This document shows, in pieces, positions 17,691 through 26,469 of a DNA stretch of 64,000 bases. This DNA comes from Eubacteriales bacterium (GTDB lineage: Bacteria; Bacillota; Clostridia; Tissierellales; GPF-1). The stretch covers positions 1 to 64,000 of the forward strand of contig DAOUQF010000013.1 in the NCBI GenBank assembly GCA_030625815.1, in the 5' to 3' direction. Position 1 is the first letter of the stretch, and the number at the start of each line of letters is the position of its first letter. Below the pieces are notes generated by a model. That model made no database searches, was not told the DNA's origin, and saw nothing but the letters and a program-made list of their open reading frames with translations. A program made the position numbers and the translations under genes.

Positions 17691-17719
17691 TTGACAAGCA
17701 ACTCGATTATAATTATGAT
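17691..17719 (+). promoter_or_regulatory. Sigma-A promoter of upp
   Basis: TTGACA at 17691-17696 and TATGAT at 17714-17719 with a 17-bp spacer, 32 bp before the upp start. A perfect -35 and near-perfect -10 suggest strong constitutive expression. Confidence 0.8.
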
Positions 17720-17751
17720 AGTATGGATGAAAATTTGAAGGAGGCTGAATC

Positions 17752-18381
17752 ATGAAAAATGTCAAATTATTGGATCACCCGCTTCTGCAACATAAATTAA
17801 CACACCTGCGAATGAAGGAAACAGGCTCGAAAGAGTTCCGCGAACTTGTGCGCGAGGTGGCTATGCTGATGGCATATGAAGTAACACGTGATCTTCCATT
17901 GGAAGACATTGAAATCGAAACACCTGTTTCAAAAACGACTTCCAAAGTTGTGAGTGGTAAAAAAGTAGCGATCGTTCCCATCCTGCGTGCAGGACTAGGA
18001 ATGGTTGACGGGGTATTGGAATTAATCCCGGTTGCAAAGGTCGGACATATCGGCCTATACCGAGATGAAGAGACTTTGCAACCCGTAGAATACTACTGCA
18101 AATTACCACAAGATATCACCAAGCGTACGGTGATCATTACCGAACCAATGCTTGCGACTGGCGGCTCGGTTGTAGCAGCTGTCGATCTATTGAAAAAACG
18201 CGGCATCACCGATATCAAGATTATGTGCTTGGTTTGTTCGCGACAGGGTCTTGAAGTCGTTGTCAAACATCATCCAGACATTGAGATCTACACGACTGCT
18301 ATCGATGAGCACTTGAATGAAGTTGGATATATCACGCCGGGTCTTGGCGATGCAGGAGACCGAATTTTCGGCACAAAATAA
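17752..18381 (+). CDS. upp: Uracil phosphoribosyltransferase
   Basis: A 209-residue UPRTase, the family's standard length, converting uracil and PRPP to UMP in pyrimidine salvage. Conserved [11 protein letters not shown] near residue 80, the PRPP-binding loop region (EPMLATGGS) near residue 130 and the uracil-binding C-terminal [13 protein letters not shown] are all intact. Start ATG 17752 follows GAAGGAGG. Monocistronic with its own promoter and terminator. Confidence 0.96.
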   Translation: MKNVKLLDHPLLQHKLTHLRMKETGSKEFRELVREVAMLMAYEVTRDLPLEDIEIETPVSKTTSKVVSGKKVAIVPILRAGLGMVDGVLELIPVAKVGHIGLYRDEETLQPVEYYCKLPQDITKRTVIITEPMLATGGSVVAAVDLLKKRGITDIKIMCLVCSRQGLEVVVKHHPDIEIYTTAIDEHLNEVGYITPGLGDAGDRIFGTK

Positions 18382-18387
18382 ACAGAA

Positions 18388-18422
18388 ATGCCACCATTAA
18401 AAACAATGGTGGCATTTTTTTA
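18388..18422 (+). terminator. Terminator of upp
   Basis: A perfect 11-bp stem ATGCCACCATT/AATGGTGGCAT, 6-nt loop, followed by seven T. Confidence 0.92.
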
Positions 18423-18423
18423 T

Positions 18424-18647
18424 CGTTTTCCAGGGAAATATTGATTGAGGGCTTGTAAAATCCCAGGACCATCCCCTCCTTTCTTTATCATAACGATGCG
18501 GCGATTTACATGCAAATCAAAGAAAAAAACAATTGGAAATTCTAACAGAATTTTCACAATGATCAAACATCTGGGTGTAAAAAGCCTTTTCCTGTAACAC
18601 TACTGTCATATAAGCCTTTTTTTCATCAGCTTGTAATATTCTCTTTC
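18424..18647. other. Non-coding stretch, nothing recognised
   Basis: About 220 bases between the upp terminator and the promoter of the lytic transglycosylase gene. Short open frames here lack ribosome-binding sites and codon bias. I looked for riboswitch-like cores and found none. Confidence 0.5.
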
Positions 18648-18676
18648 TTGACTTTTGGGTAGGAGTTTCGTAGTAT
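18648..18676 (+). promoter_or_regulatory. Sigma-A promoter of the lytic transglycosylase gene
   Basis: TTGACT and TAGTAT separated by 17 bp, 35 bp upstream of the start codon. Confidence 0.65.
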
Positions 18677-18711
18677 ATGCGAGTACTAAAATTTGAGAGG
18701 GGGAACAAGAG

Positions 18712-20052
18712 ATGAGAAAAAGATTACTCTCCATCTTCATTGTTACCATCTTGATCACTGCTATCTTCTCCCCGGGATTTGCTGCAACCTATACGAACCC
18801 GGATCGAGAAACCATTGAACAAAAAATTGAAGAAGTCGCACTGCGCCGAGGAATTCCAAGCATCATTATGAAATCCATCGCCCGTGTCGAATCCAGCTTT
18901 ACACAATTCACATCAAAAGGAACACCCTTTATATCATCAACCAATGATATCGGGGTTATGCAGATCAATGATCGATCCAATTTCGATCGTGATATGTTGA
19001 AATATGACATCGATTATAATATCGAAGTTGGAGCCAATATCCTGCTTTACAAATGGGATTATGTGAAAAACACACTTCCATCGATTGGCGACATGGATCC
19101 AAATGTATTAGAGAATTGGTATTTTGTCCTTTGGGCTTATAATGGTTGGTCAAAGGTCAACAACCCCAACGCGGGGTACAAAAATTTAGCATATCAAGAA
19201 CAGGTATTTTTAATGGCGGACCGCGAGTACAATCAACCCGTAACCGTCATCGATCGAGGAGAACTGCCATCCTCTGGACTTCCGTCCAAAAACGGTCAGT
19301 ACGAAACACCTTCGCCCAGTCATACCGGTGATATTCTATTGTATGAATATGGCGATCGTTTGGCATCCTATTCATGGACCAAGATTGATTTATACGATGA
19401 CCCAAACGGCAAAAAAATCGCAAAACTTTCACCCAGCACAGAAATGGTCGTCATCGGCGCTCCGGTTCTGATGAACGGATACTATTGGGAACCCGTCCGC
19501 GGCCTCAACGACCCCTTCGAGGGGTGGGTGCTCCGCAACTGGGTTGAAAAAGTTGGGGATTACCAAATGGGCGTCTATTCCGATGTGAATGATCCCGTTT
19601 TGCAAAACCAATTGCGTGTCTTGGGAACTGAGGGAATTATGCAAGGTTATGCGGACCTCTTTGAGCCCCTTGAATTCTTGCACCAAGAAGAACTCGCTGT
19701 GATCCTGACTCGCGCCTTTGCCATCGAGACTAAAGAGTCACAAGAATTCACCATGGTCGATGTATCCGACTGGGCGGAAGATTCTGTAACCCTTGTTGTC
19801 AACGCCGGTCTTATGTCGCTGGATGAAGGCACTTTCAATGGCGAAAAACTGGTTACCCAAGAAGACTTTTTGGGGACGATTATCAAATTGACAGAGAGCG
19901 GTGCCGTATTCCGTGGCCTTGACGAAACGCGCGTTGATCCATCAACTCTGCCAGTCAATCTTCCCGTCGATCTCTTTTCCTATATAACAAGAGAAGACAC
20001 GGCACGACTGATTTACAACTTGTTTACAGAAAATCAGAATCTTTATTCATAA
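18712..20052 (+). CDS. Secreted SLT-family lytic transglycosylase with SH3-like and SLH-like regions
   Basis: A 446-residue exported cell-wall enzyme. Signal peptide residues 1-24 (MRKR, hydrophobic core, AFA-like cleavage region). Residues about 30-170 are a lysozyme-like SLT domain: catalytic Glu in ARVESSF near residue 58, GVMQIN near residue 82 and a late AYNGW motif. Residues about 200-275 look like a bacterial SH3 module (GDRLASYSWTKIDLYDDPNGKKI...GWVLRNWV). The C-terminal third has SLH-like repeats (LGTEGIMQGYADLFEPLEFLHQEELAVILTRAF, then another copy) that would bind secondary wall polymer. It cleaves peptidoglycan to 1,6-anhydro muropeptides. Start follows AGAGGGGG. Confidence 0.85.
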   Translation: MRKRLLSIFIVTILITAIFSPGFAATYTNPDRETIEQKIEEVALRRGIPSIIMKSIARVESSFTQFTSKGTPFISSTNDIGVMQINDRSNFDRDMLKYDIDYNIEVGANILLYKWDYVKNTLPSIGDMDPNVLENWYFVLWAYNGWSKVNNPNAGYKNLAYQEQVFLMADREYNQPVTVIDRGELPSSGLPSKNGQYETPSPSHTGDILLYEYGDRLASYSWTKIDLYDDPNGKKIAKLSPSTEMVVIGAPVLMNGYYWEPVRGLNDPFEGWVLRNWVEKVGDYQMGVYSDVNDPVLQNQLRVLGTEGIMQGYADLFEPLEFLHQEELAVILTRAFAIETKESQEFTMVDVSDWAEDSVTLVVNAGLMSLDEGTFNGEKLVTQEDFLGTIIKLTESGAVFRGLDETRVDPSTLPVNLPVDLFSYITREDTARLIYNLFTENQNLYS

Positions 20053-20055
20053 GTC

Positions 20056-20084
20056 TTGACAGCGGTTTATCATCATGTTACTAT
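20056..20084 (+). promoter_or_regulatory. Promoter of the riboswitch-antiporter unit
   Basis: TTGACA and TACTAT with a 17-bp spacer, starting 4 bp after the stop codon of the transglycosylase gene. Predicted start near 20091 puts the whole aptamer in the leader. Confidence 0.75.
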
Positions 20085-20100
20085 CTGAACAATGACAGCA

Positions 20101-20182
20101 ATGGGAGATGAAGCTCTCCTGAGTTTACTCGAACTGCTACAATGCTAATGGCTTCTGCAGAAATTCTGCAGAAGTCTTTTTT
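20101..20182 (+). promoter_or_regulatory. Probable fluoride (crcB-type) riboswitch
   Basis: The leader holds GGGAGATGAAGCTCTCC: a GGAG/CTCC stem closing a loop that begins GATG, as in fluoride aptamers. Downstream come TAATGG and GCTTC; the GCTTC can pair with GAAGC in that loop, giving the pseudoknot of the family. A small extra GAGT/ACTC hairpin lies between the helices, and the second helix is short (GC/GC) here. The pseudoknot strand overlaps the 5' arm of a terminator, the classic off-switch layout: fluoride would stabilise the aptamer and allow read-through. The gene controlled is a cation/proton antiporter, a known fluoride-riboswitch partner class. No tool was run to score it. Confidence 0.7.
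20152..20182 (+). terminator. Conditional terminator of the riboswitch
   Basis: A perfect 9-bp stem CTTCTGCAG/CTGCAGAAG with a 5-nt loop and a T-rich tail (TCTTTTTTATTT), ending about 20 nt before the antiporter start. Its 5' arm overlaps the aptamer pseudoknot strand. Confidence 0.85.
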
Positions 20183-20201
20183 ATTTGAAGGAGAACAACA
20201 T

Positions 20202-21377
20202 ATGGCGATATCTTTAGCACTTATTCTTACACTTGGTATGATTGCAAATTACCTATTCGAGAAAATCAAGCTTCCTGGGCTTTTAGGCATGCTGCTCTTA
20301 GGAATCGCCATTGGACCCTATGGCTTCGATTTGATGCAATCTGAGATTATGGCGGTTTCAGCCGATTTGCGAAAGATCGCTTTAATCGTGATCCTGCTTC
20401 GGGCAGGACTTGGACTAAAAAAAGAAACCCTGCAAAAGGTTGGAAAGAATGCCATCCGCATGAGCTTTATCCCTTGTTTGCTGGAAGGCTTTACGGTCAT
20501 GTATTTTACCCATCTTCTACTCGGCATCTCCTTTGCCGAAGCGGGAATTTTAGGATTTATGCTGGCAGCCGTTTCTCCAGCCGTTATCGTTCCCTCTATG
20601 CTGACACTGATCGAAAGCGGAAAGGGTTCCGAGAAAGGCATTCCTACCATGATTTTGGCCGGTGCGTCTGTCGATGACGTCTTTGCCATCACCTTGTTTT
20701 CATCCATGATCTCCATGTATTTCAGCCAAACCGTCTCCATCGGAAACCAGCTGCTTCAGATCCCCATATCCATCGCGCTGGGAGTTCTCTTGGGGATCGC
20801 GGTCGGCTTATTCTTTGTTCAACTTTTTAAGCGCATGCGGATCCGCGACACCAAGAAAGCATTATTGCTTTTGGGGGCTGCCATCTTTATGACCGCTTTG
20901 GAAGACGGACTTTCCAATACCGTTGAAATCGCCAGCCTCTTGGGCGTCATGACCCTCGGGTTTATCCTCTTAGAAAAGTATCCAAAGGTTTCAAAACGGC
21001 TCTCAGTGAAATTAAATAAGATCTGGGTCTTCGCTGAAATCATCCTTTTTGTTCTTGTCGGCGCTCAAGTCAATATCGCCGTTGCCAGCCAATCCTTTGG
21101 CATTGGGATCCTCTTGATCTTCTTCGGCCTGATTGCAAGAAGCATTGGCGTTTTGATTTCGATCTCCGGTTCCGGTTACAGCTTTGGCGAGAAACTCTTT
21201 TCCGTTGTGGCCTATTGGCCAAAGGCAACGGTACAGGCCGCCATCGGTTCTGTCCCCTTGGCCATGGGCGTCGCCCACGGCGAGGTATTCTTAGCCATCG
21301 CCGTATTGTCCATTCTAATTACCGCACCCCTCGGCGCCATTGGCATTCGCGTAATCGGCGATAAAGTATTACAATAA
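20202..21377 (+). CDS. Cation:proton antiporter (CPA family), probably fluoride-linked
   Basis: A 391-residue polytopic protein with about 11-12 membrane segments and the sodium/hydrogen exchanger fold: LFEKIKLPGLLGMLLLGIAIGP near the start, AAVSPAVIVPSML near residue 126 and ASVDDVFAITLFSS near residue 160, the last carrying the acidic pair expected at the ion site. Such antiporters exchange Na+ or K+ for H+; behind a fluoride riboswitch it may help counter fluoride or acid stress. Start ATG 20202 follows GAAGGAG; the frame opens further upstream within the terminator hairpin, which rules out an earlier start. Confidence 0.85.
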   Translation: MAISLALILTLGMIANYLFEKIKLPGLLGMLLLGIAIGPYGFDLMQSEIMAVSADLRKIALIVILLRAGLGLKKETLQKVGKNAIRMSFIPCLLEGFTVMYFTHLLLGISFAEAGILGFMLAAVSPAVIVPSMLTLIESGKGSEKGIPTMILAGASVDDVFAITLFSSMISMYFSQTVSIGNQLLQIPISIALGVLLGIAVGLFFVQLFKRMRIRDTKKALLLLGAAIFMTALEDGLSNTVEIASLLGVMTLGFILLEKYPKVSKRLSVKLNKIWVFAEIILFVLVGAQVNIAVASQSFGIGILLIFFGLIARSIGVLISISGSGYSFGEKLFSVVAYWPKATVQAAIGSVPLAMGVAHGEVFLAIAVLSILITAPLGAIGIRVIGDKVLQ

Positions 21378-21381
21378 AAAA

Positions 21382-21400
21382 GAATCCAATAATTGGATTC
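21382..21400. terminator. Terminator between antiporter and dha operon
   Basis: A hairpin GAATCCAA/TTGGATTC. On the minus strand it is followed by a T run, on the plus strand by CCTCTTATTA, so it may serve both convergent transcripts, best the leftward one. Confidence 0.65.
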
Positions 21401-21462
21401 CCTCTTATTAAGCCTGGATGGTGGTTGGATTGCCCTCCGACCGCCTTTCCATATTATTCCCA

Positions 21463-21517
21463 CACAGTGCTTGCCCGCACTGTGCAGCTCCCTTCTACCC
21501 GAAGGGAGCTTTTCCTT
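21463..21517 (+). terminator. Two tandem hairpins downstream of dhaM
   Basis: First hairpin CACAGTGC/GCACTGTG (21463-21484), then AGCTCCCTTC/GAAGGGAGCT (21486-21510) followed by TTTCCTTTTTTT on the plus strand. The second is a good rightward terminator, although the antiporter transcript already meets a hairpin at 21382. On the minus strand they lie in the 3' region of the dha transcript and could protect it. Confidence 0.6.
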
Positions 21518-21520
21518 TTT

Positions 21521-21910
21521 TTACTCTCGTACTTTCACCATTTGGCTCGCCGCCTCAACGGTTTCCAATACCTTTTCAAAATTACCGCCAATTTCCGCCT
21601 CCACACCACCTACAACAGCTCCCTCTACCAAGGGACCATTGGCAATCGCAACAGGTTGAATGTCAGGAAGCATTTCCATGGCCAATTGCGCGCTCATTAC
21701 TGCGCTTCCAAGGTCGACCAGCAGAATAACACCGTCTCCTTGGTTCGCTTGTTCCATGGCTCCCATAATCAAATCCATTTCCGTTCCAATTCGATCATCA
21801 GAGGTACCGCCCGCCGGAAAAATCGGGATGTTCGGTGCCATTTGCTTCACCAAATCAATGACCCCAGAAGCAATTTTCGCACTATGGGAAATTACGACCA
21901 TTCCTACCAT
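21521..21910 (-). CDS. dhaM: PTS-dependent dihydroxyacetone kinase, phosphotransferase DhaM
   Basis: A 129-residue EIIA-Man-like domain that receives phosphate from HPr and passes it to ADP on DhaL. The phosphorylated His is in VVISHSAKIA at residue 9, and GGTSDDRIGT near residue 38 is typical. It is the single-domain form, without fused HPr or EI domains. Start ATG 21910 follows AAAGGAG; the frame continues upstream into dhaL without a site. Third gene of dhaK-dhaL-dhaM. Confidence 0.92.
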   Translation of the reverse strand: MVGMVVISHSAKIASGVIDLVKQMAPNIPIFPAGGTSDDRIGTEMDLIMGAMEQANQGDGVILLVDLGSAVMSAQLAMEMLPDIQPVAIANGPLVEGAVVGGVEAEIGGNFEKVLETVEAASQMVKVRE

Positions 21911-21920
21911 ATCTTCTCCT

Positions 21921-22541
21921 TTATGCGAGGAAATCACGAACAACAGTCAAGATCACCAAACTGGAAGTAGCGCCCGGGTCTTGATGCCCGATGCTTCGCT
22001 CGCCCAAATAACTGGCTCGGCCTTTGGTTGCGATGATGGTTTTGGTGTACTCCACCCCGGCTTCCGCCGCTTCAACCGCTTCCACGAAACAAACTTTGGC
22101 TTCCTTTCCCGCCTCCAAGCATTCTTTCAATGCTTCATAGGCTGGAACCAAAGAATCCAACATGGTCTTTTCTCCCGTTGTGGACTTCCCCAACTTCATA
22201 ACGCCTTTGATCGCAGCATCCATCATAAGAATCGCTTCTTCAACGCCAACCTCTTCTTTGCCTTTGATGGCATCGCCCGCCTTCATAAAGGCTGTGCCGT
22301 ACAAAGGTCCTGCAGCGCCCCCCACGGTCGATACCAAGGTCATGCCAGTCTGCTTCATGCACATCGACACATCATCCGGCATGGACGGTATCTTCTCCAA
22401 TACTTTTGAGAATCCACGATCCATGTTGATCCCATGATCGCCGTCACCGATGACTCGATCCAGATCTGTCAGGTATTGACGATTCTCTTTGATCTTCTCT
22501 GCAATTTCCTCTAATAGTTTTTTGAATACTTGACCGTCCAT
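21921..22541 (-). CDS. dhaL: Dihydroxyacetone kinase ADP-binding subunit DhaL
   Basis: A 206-residue all-alpha subunit holding a tightly bound ADP. The metal/nucleotide motif DRVIGDGDHGINM is at about residue 27 with three Asp/His ligands; GGAAGPLYGT near residue 77, GEKTMLDSL near residue 125 and the C-terminal GHQDPGATS are typical. It transfers phosphate from phospho-DhaM to dihydroxyacetone on DhaK. Start ATG 22541 follows CGGAGGG. Lies 20 nt after dhaK and 10 nt before dhaM. Confidence 0.94.
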   Translation of the reverse strand: MDGQVFKKLLEEIAEKIKENRQYLTDLDRVIGDGDHGINMDRGFSKVLEKIPSMPDDVSMCMKQTGMTLVSTVGGAAGPLYGTAFMKAGDAIKGKEEVGVEEAILMMDAAIKGVMKLGKSTTGEKTMLDSLVPAYEALKECLEAGKEAKVCFVEAVEAAEAGVEYTKTIIATKGRASYLGERSIGHQDPGATSSLVILTVVRDFLA

Positions 22542-22561
22542 AACGCCCTCCGTTCTTATGT

Positions 22562-23554
22562 CTAGAGTTTCAAACCAACCGTATCCGCCGGCTCATTCAA
22601 TAATCCTTCCAATTCGTCATCGAGTTTCAAGACACTGATCGCACCGCCTTGCATTTCAATAGAGGTCATATAGTTGCCAACCAAGGTCTTCTTCACTTCA
22701 ATGCCTTTTTCCTTCATGACTCCCGCCACACGACGATTCAAGATATATAATTCGCTGACAGGGGTTCCCCCGCAACCATTGACCATAACTGCAACCTTGT
22801 CGCCTTTGCCCATTGGCATATCCTCAAAAATTTTGCCCAACAGCAGATCAACGATTTCATCCGCCGGCAACATTTTCGATTTATGTGTTCCTGGCTCGCC
22901 ATGGATCCCAAGTCCAACTTCCATTTCATCTTCCGCCAAATCAAATCCTGGTTTTCCAGCTGCAGGCACCGTACATGGAGTCAATGCTACACCCATGGTA
23001 CGCACATTGGCGATCGCCTTCTCAGCAACCCGCTTAACCTCATCCAATTCAGCGCCGCGCTCTGCCATGGCACCAGCAATCTTATGAACAAATACCGTTC
23101 CCGCAACACCGCGGCGGCCTGTGGTATACAGGCTATTCATTACGGCAACATCATCATTCACGACAACCTTGTCAACCTTGATGCCTTCCATTTCTGCCAT
23201 ATCCGCTGCCATTTCGAAGTTCAATACGTCGCCCGTGTAATTTTTGATAACCAATAGAACACCTTTGCCAGCATCCACCGCCTTCACCGCTTCAAAAACT
23301 TGATCCGGTGTAGGTGATGTAAACATTGCACCTGCTACTGCACCGTCTAACATGCCCGTGCCGACATATCCACCATGAGCAGGCTCATGGCCGCTACCGC
23401 CACCAGAAACCAAAGCCACTTTGCCTTGCTTCTTGTTCGCTCGAACCAAAACATTGAAGCCTTCCAGTTTTCGCAGAAGATCGCCATGGGCAAATTCCAT
23501 GCCCTCCAGCATTTCCACTTCGACATTTTCCGGTTTGTTAATTAACTTTTTCAC
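22562..23554 (-). CDS. dhaK: Dihydroxyacetone kinase substrate-binding subunit DhaK
   Basis: A 330-residue subunit that binds dihydroxyacetone covalently through a hemiaminal to His. VSGGGSGHEPAHGGYVG near residue 50 and NYTGDVLNFEMA near residue 105 are typical; the substrate His is expected near residue 217 in the GIHGEPG stretch. First gene of the operon, with AAGGAGGG upstream. Product glycerone phosphate enters glycolysis. No glycerol dehydrogenase lies in this window, so the source of dihydroxyacetone is elsewhere. A cre-like site just above the promoter suggests catabolite control. Confidence 0.95.
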   Translation of the reverse strand: MKKLINKPENVEVEMLEGMEFAHGDLLRKLEGFNVLVRANKKQGKVALVSGGGSGHEPAHGGYVGTGMLDGAVAGAMFTSPTPDQVFEAVKAVDAGKGVLLVIKNYTGDVLNFEMAADMAEMEGIKVDKVVVNDDVAVMNSLYTTGRRGVAGTVFVHKIAGAMAERGAELDEVKRVAEKAIANVRTMGVALTPCTVPAAGKPGFDLAEDEMEVGLGIHGEPGTHKSKMLPADEIVDLLLGKIFEDMPMGKGDKVAVMVNGCGGTPVSELYILNRRVAGVMKEKGIEVKKTLVGNYMTSIEMQGGAISVLKLDDELEGLLNEPADTVGLKL

Positions 23555-23646
23555 GTATTTCCCTCCTTTTATTTATATATCCCTTTACAAAAAAGGACAT
23601 AATTCGAACCTATACTCGCGTTCTCCTCATCCCCTTCGCTATTACT

Positions 23647-23675
23647 AATTTATCAAATATTCAGTAAACTTTCAA
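23647..23675 (-). promoter_or_regulatory. Promoter of dhaKLM
   Basis: On the minus strand TTGAAA and TAAATT with a 17-bp spacer. The -10 is weak, consistent with a regulated promoter. About 90 bp leader before dhaK. Confidence 0.5.
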
Positions 23676-23682
23676 CTTTTTT

Positions 23683-23696
23683 TGAAAACGTTTCCA
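23683..23696. promoter_or_regulatory. cre-like CcpA site
   Basis: TGAAAACGTTTCCA matches the cre consensus TGWAANCGNTNWCA at all but one position. It lies just upstream of the -35 of the dha promoter and about 5 bp from the -35 of glnS. Its target is probably dhaKLM, a sugar-related operon; upstream placement could even mean activation. Confidence 0.65.
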
Positions 23697-23700
23697 TTCG

Positions 23701-23729
23701 TTGAGGTGGAGAACCCTTTGTGATACAAT
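23701..23729 (+). promoter_or_regulatory. Promoter of glnS
   Basis: TTGAGG and TACAAT with a 17-bp spacer, 33 bp before the start codon; divergent from dha. Confidence 0.7.
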
Positions 23730-23762
23730 ATACCCATTCATTATGAGAACTTGGAGGTTACT

Positions 23763-25436
23763 ATGGATAATTCTGAAAAAAAATCTACCAATTTTATCCA
23801 CGAGGTCATTGAAAAAGATCTCGAGGCTGGAAAATATCAAAACCGCGTGCATACCCGCTTCCCGCCGGAACCAAACGGATACCTGCATATCGGACATGCA
23901 AAGGCGATCACCATCGATTTTGCAACGGCTGAAAAATATCAGGGACTCTATAATTTACGCTTTGACGATACAAACCCCGTCAAAGAAGACACTGAATATG
24001 TTGAGTCTATTATGGAAGATATCAAATGGCTCGGATTCGACTGGAAAGATCGATTGTTTTACGCATCGGACTACTTTGAAAAGATGTACAACTACGCCGT
24101 CGAATTGATTGAAAAAGGCTTGGCTTACGTCGATGACCTAACGGCTGAAGAAATGCGGGAATACCGAGGAACCTTAACGGAACCTGGAAAAAACTCCCCA
24201 TACCGCAATCGCAACATAGAAGAAAACAAGCAACTCTTCCAAGAGATGCGAGAAGGAAAATACGAAGACGGTTCCAAGATCGTACGCGCCAAGATCGATA
24301 TGGCTTCGCCAAACCTGACTATGCGGGATCCCGCGCTTTATCGCATCGCGCACTTTAACCATCACCGAACCGGCGATGCATGGTGCATCTACCCGATGTA
24401 CGACTTCGCTCACCCATTGGAAGACGCCATTGAAGGGATCACGCATTCCCTATGCACCCTGGAATTCGAATCCCATCGCCCCCTTTACAACTGGGTATTA
24501 GCGCATCTTGACGATTTCCAAGTGGACGCGCCGAAACAAATCGAATTTGCCCGTTTGGAGATCACGCGAACCGTAATGAGCAAGCGAAAATTGAAGCTAT
24601 TGGTTGACGCTGGCATCGTTTCCGGATGGGATGATCCGCGCATGCCGACTTTATCCGGCATGCGACGAAGAGGATTCACACCGGAATCCATCAAAAACTT
24701 CTGTGAAATGGTAGGAGTTTCCAAATCCAACAGCGTGGTTGATTCCGCGATGCTGGAGCACGCGATCCGCGATGATTTGAAATTGAAGGCGCCTCGATTG
24801 ATGGCGGTATTGAATCCATTAAAAATCGTCATCACCAATTGGCCAAAAGGCGAAGTGGAGATGCTGGATGTGCCATTGAATCAAGAGGTTCCGGAAATGG
24901 GAACGCGCCAAATCCCATTCAGCGGTGAAGTCCTTGTCGATCGGGATGACTTTATGGAAGAACCTGTGAAAAAATTCTATCGTCTCTTCCCCGGCAACGA
25001 AGTTCGCCTGCGTGGCGCATACTTTGTCAAATGCAACGAAGTCATTAAAAATGAAGCCGGCGAAGTAATCGAACTGCGTTGCACCTATGATCCAGAAACC
25101 AAATCAGGAAGCGGATTTACCGGTCGAAAAGTACGCGGCACCCTGCATTGGGTTCCCGCCAATGAATCCGTCAAAACCCAGGTTCGCCTTTATGATTATT
25201 TGTTGCTGGATGAAGAAGAGCAAACCAGTAAAGACTTCCTGGACAATATCAATCCAAACTCCTTGGAAACCATGGATGTATGGATTGAACCGGAATTGGC
25301 GAAAGCAAAAGCTCACGATAAATTCCAATTTATCCGTCACGGATACTTCTCCGTGGATCCCAAAGATTCAACCGATGAAATCCCGGTATTCAACCGCGTG
25401 GTGTCCTTGAAGAGTTCTTGGAAAAAGAAAAAGTGA
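23763..25436 (+). CDS. glnS: Glutaminyl-tRNA synthetase
   Basis: A 557-residue class I synthetase charging tRNA-Gln. The HIGH-type motif appears in [15 protein letters not shown] near residue 33, the KMSKS-type motif as MSKRK near residue 273, and DDTNP near residue 65 is typical of GlnRS. The C-terminal beta-barrel anticodon domain is complete ([16 protein letters not shown]). Its presence means the organism need not use only the GatCAB route. Start ATG 23763 follows TTGGAGG. Single gene with own promoter and terminator. Confidence 0.96.
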   Translation: MDNSEKKSTNFIHEVIEKDLEAGKYQNRVHTRFPPEPNGYLHIGHAKAITIDFATAEKYQGLYNLRFDDTNPVKEDTEYVESIMEDIKWLGFDWKDRLFYASDYFEKMYNYAVELIEKGLAYVDDLTAEEMREYRGTLTEPGKNSPYRNRNIEENKQLFQEMREGKYEDGSKIVRAKIDMASPNLTMRDPALYRIAHFNHHRTGDAWCIYPMYDFAHPLEDAIEGITHSLCTLEFESHRPLYNWVLAHLDDFQVDAPKQIEFARLEITRTVMSKRKLKLLVDAGIVSGWDDPRMPTLSGMRRRGFTPESIKNFCEMVGVSKSNSVVDSAMLEHAIRDDLKLKAPRLMAVLNPLKIVITNWPKGEVEMLDVPLNQEVPEMGTRQIPFSGEVLVDRDDFMEEPVKKFYRLFPGNEVRLRGAYFVKCNEVIKNEAGEVIELRCTYDPETKSGSGFTGRKVRGTLHWVPANESVKTQVRLYDYLLLDEEEQTSKDFLDNINPNSLETMDVWIEPELAKAKAHDKFQFIRHGYFSVDPKDSTDEIPVFNRVVSLKSSWKKKK

Positions 25437-25441
25437 TTTTC

Positions 25442-25473
25442 GGACTGCAGACTAGGACTGCAGTCCTTTTTTT
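25442..25473 (+). terminator. Terminator of glnS
   Basis: A perfect 9-bp stem GGACTGCAG/CTGCAGTCC with a 7-nt loop followed by seven T. Confidence 0.92.
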
Positions 25474-25516
25474 GTCCGCCTCATTTTTTCTATAATAAAG
25501 GAAAAAGAAGAAAGTG

Positions 25517-26373
25517 ATGAGAAGTAAAAGCCATTACTACCGTTGCTGGCAATTGCCATCTTCATTATGCCACCGCCAACGCCCTGGCAAGCATCGAGGT
25601 TGCCAACACCTATCGTCCCAAGGTCTACGAGGGCATGGATCGCCCGCTGTTTAGAGAAGCAACCCGCGCCGAGCTCGTCCATGGCGTTAACGGCATGAGC
25701 GACATAAAGCTTCCTTACATCACTCAAACCAAAGAGGAGATGCATGCAATCGACGCCCTCATCGAACACGCAAAGGCCTCAGACGGCGAATTGGAGCTGA
25801 TCAGCTTGGGGTCCTGCCACCAACTTGGCCATGGCTATTCGAAAGGACCCTGTAGCCATGGGCCGCTATAAGCACCTTTATATGATGATGGGCACCGGCA
25901 ATGGACCTGGAAATGTCACACCTACTGCCGAATTCAACGCCTTCGCCGACCCAGAAGCCCTAAAGATTGTGTTGGAGTTTTCCATTCCCGTCACCCTGAT
26001 CGGCTGGGACGCGTCAATAAATGGCTGCTTCCTTGATCAAGACTATCTGACCGAGATGAAAAAACTCAATAATCCCATCAGTCAATTCGCATTGGATTGC
26101 AATGCCGTCTTGATTCAATTCAATCGAGATCGCTTTAATCTAGAAGGATTGGACTTGCCGGATCCCGTTGCCATGGCTGCGGTTCTATATCCAGAAATAA
26201 TCACCGAATCCGATCATTTCTATGCGGAAGTCGAAGTGCATTCACCCCTGACCTACGGCACCATCGCCACCGATTTTATGAATACCCTGGAAAAAGAAGC
26301 CAATGTCGAAATCATCTTCCGCATAGACGGCGATGCATTTCGAAACAAACTAAAAGCATGCCTCACAATCTAA
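25517..26373 (+). pseudogene. Broken nucleoside hydrolase (IunH-like)
   Basis: Remnant of an inosine-uridine nucleoside N-ribohydrolase. Translating from 25521 gives EVKAITTVAGN, then YEGMDRPLFREATRAELVHG, the family's interior. Two lesions are seen. First, the N-terminal roughly 35 codons with the catalytic DxDxGxDD metal site are gone: ATG 25517 with TATAAT and a purine-rich site is joined, out of frame, to the middle of the gene. Second, an extra base near 25812 shifts the frame; dropping it restores LGPATNLAMAIRKDPVAMGRYKH. The rest (GNVTPTAEFN, LPDPVAMA) is intact. It cannot make an active enzyme. Ends at a strong terminator. Confidence 0.85.
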
Positions 26374-26383
26374 AAACACTCGA

Positions 26384-26424
26384 AAAATCGCCGAGAGCCT
26401 AATTTGCTCCCGGCGATTTTTTTC
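26384..26424 (+). terminator. Terminator after the nucleoside hydrolase remnant
   Basis: A stem AATCGCCG-GAGC/GCTC-CGGCGATT (one bulge) followed by seven T. Confidence 0.9.
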
Positions 26425-26469
26425 TTGCCTCAAATTTGTTAAAATAAAGAAAAGAGAGGAGGCCGTCCG

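Noticed and set aside
18517-18708. 63-residue minus-strand frame before the lytic transglycosylase gene
   Set aside because: No ribosome-binding site and it covers the promoter of the transglycosylase gene.
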